Part shown: positions 63,502 to 64,000 of the stretch, piece by piece
Position numbering within the stretch: the first letter of the stretch is position 1
How the letters are laid out: the number at the start of each line of letters is the position of its first letter
DNA from: Pedobacter sp. ISL-64
GTDB lineage: Bacteria; Bacteroidota; Bacteroidia; Sphingobacteriales; Sphingobacteriaceae
Assembly (NCBI RefSeq): GCF_018613605.1
Contig: NZ_JAGGPU010000004.1
Coordinates: forward strand, 248,001 to 312,000
Direction of reading: 5' to 3'
Length of the DNA: 64,000 nucleotides
The notes under the pieces: model-generated
What the model saw: only the letters and a program-made list of their open reading frames with translations
Database searches by the model: none
Told to the model about the DNA's origin: nothing
Position numbers and translations under genes: made by a program

Positions 63502-64000
63502 ATGAATCTTGCTTTCAAAAAAAATACTATGTATAATTTTACAACGATAAAAAAAGTTTGGGGCATATTGCTTTGCTTACTGGTGTTTGGCTTAGCTGCA
63601 CAGGCACAGGAAGTAGATTCGATGAAAACCGAAACAGATACCACTACCGTAAAAGTAAAGGCCCGCGCAGTTAAGGGTGAAAAAATAAGGGGTGTTGTGC
63701 TCGATGGAAATACCAATAAGCCTTTAGTGGGCATTAATATCACGGTTACTGGTTTTAATGCCGCCATTACCGACGAAAAAGGAAGGTTTACTGTAGTGGT
63801 ACCCGATTATAAGGCCAGCATTATTATTTCGGGTAATGGTTTCCAAACCAAGGTGCTACCAGTTTATAAAGACAAAGAAATCAGAACCAAACTTTACCCG
63901 TTATCATTTGCCTCGGTTTACAACGAGGTAGTTACGCCGATAGGTACGGTTTCACAGGCACGGGCAATACCCGCTATCAGTAATGTGAGTTTGCAAGGCA
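63502..64000 (+). CDS. SusC-like receptor, N-terminal part (cut by window end)
   Basis: The frame is open from ATG 63502 (alternative Met at 63529, MYNFTTIKKVWG) to the window end, about 166 codons. After a signal peptide ending LAAQAQ there is a polar linker rich in Thr, then a carboxypeptidase-regulatory-like domain (GVVLDGNTNKPLVGINITVTG). The following plug start (SVYNEVVTPIGTVSQARAIP) is diverged from the usual SusC form. The gene begins 2 bases after the fasciclin gene stop and so belongs to the same operon, which would then contain two receptors. Confidence 0.75.
   Translation, partial: MNLAFKKNTMYNFTTIKKVWGILLCLLVFGLAAQAQEVDSMKTETDTTTVKVKARAVKGEKIRGVVLDGNTNKPLVGINITVTGFNAAITDEKGRFTVVVPDYKASIIISGNGFQTKVLPVYKDKEIRTKLYPLSFASVYNEVVTPIGTVSQARAIPAISNVSLQG

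Overview
The window looks like a chromosomal segment of a Sphingobacteriaceae member, most likely Pedobacter or a close relative. The evidence is AT-rich Bacteroidetes coding style, four SusC-type receptors (two of them cut by the window edges), three SusD lipoproteins, an ECF sigma/FecR pair, TAnnTTTG-type -7 promoter elements and poor Shine-Dalgarno sites. This assignment is inference from gene content; no rRNA or other marker gene is present.

Layout. (1) 1-2423, minus strand: ECF sigma factor, FecR anti-sigma factor and the N-terminus of a SusC receptor with an STN domain. (2) 2789-17929, plus strand: a membrane sensor of the 7TMR-DISM class whose C-terminus is an IS1595-type transposase zinc ribbon. 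It is followed by a polysaccharide utilisation locus (SusC, SusD, PL14-like lipoprotein, GH2, PL38-like lyase, GH88, GH30) whose enzyme set points to a glucuronic-acid-containing glycan. (3) 18085-25458: a small regulatory/stress region with a DoxX-like protein, two AraC regulators, two short-chain dehydrogenases (one GC-rich and probably acquired), an HxlR regulator with clear operators, an alpha/beta hydrolase and a membrane protein. A conserved 38-bp element sits at the -33 position of two promoters here, with a weaker third copy. (4) 25522-28308: decayed DNA with an IS4-family transposase relic, degenerate small genes, an XRE regulator and a strongly structured candidate non-coding RNA.

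(5) 28399-40786, more GC-rich than its surroundings: two TlpA thioredoxins, SusC/SusD, a DUF6520 secreted peptide, a MauE-like redox membrane protein, a full-length LanB-type dehydratase, a LytS/LytR-type two-component system and an unannotated 48-residue Thr/Ser-rich peptide. I read this as a RiPP or secreted-peptide locus with its own outer-membrane transport pair; it is the best candidate for an undescribed system here. (6) 40825-44433: a possible RteC-like protein, a free-standing RNA polymerase alpha-CTD-like protein, an XRE regulator, the tail of a polymorphic toxin with an overlapping probable immunity gene, and a frameshifted bestrophin. (7) 44789-49825: Mfa2/FimB-like lipoprotein, ABC-F ATPase, DUF2807 protein and a membrane adenylate/guanylate cyclase. 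(8) 50023-64000: a GH105/PL22 pair for unsaturated uronide oligosaccharides, then an operon of fasciclin lipoproteins around a SusC/SusD pair, running into another SusC-like receptor cut by the window end.

How the genes may work together: the sigma/FecR pair and the 7TMR sensor are placed to control the adjacent SusC/D loci; the lyases release unsaturated uronides that GH88 and GH105 hydrolyse; and in region 5 the TlpA/MauE proteins would keep secreted cysteine peptides in the right redox state while LanB would dehydrate Ser/Thr residues of a precursor. The last two links are inference from gene content only.
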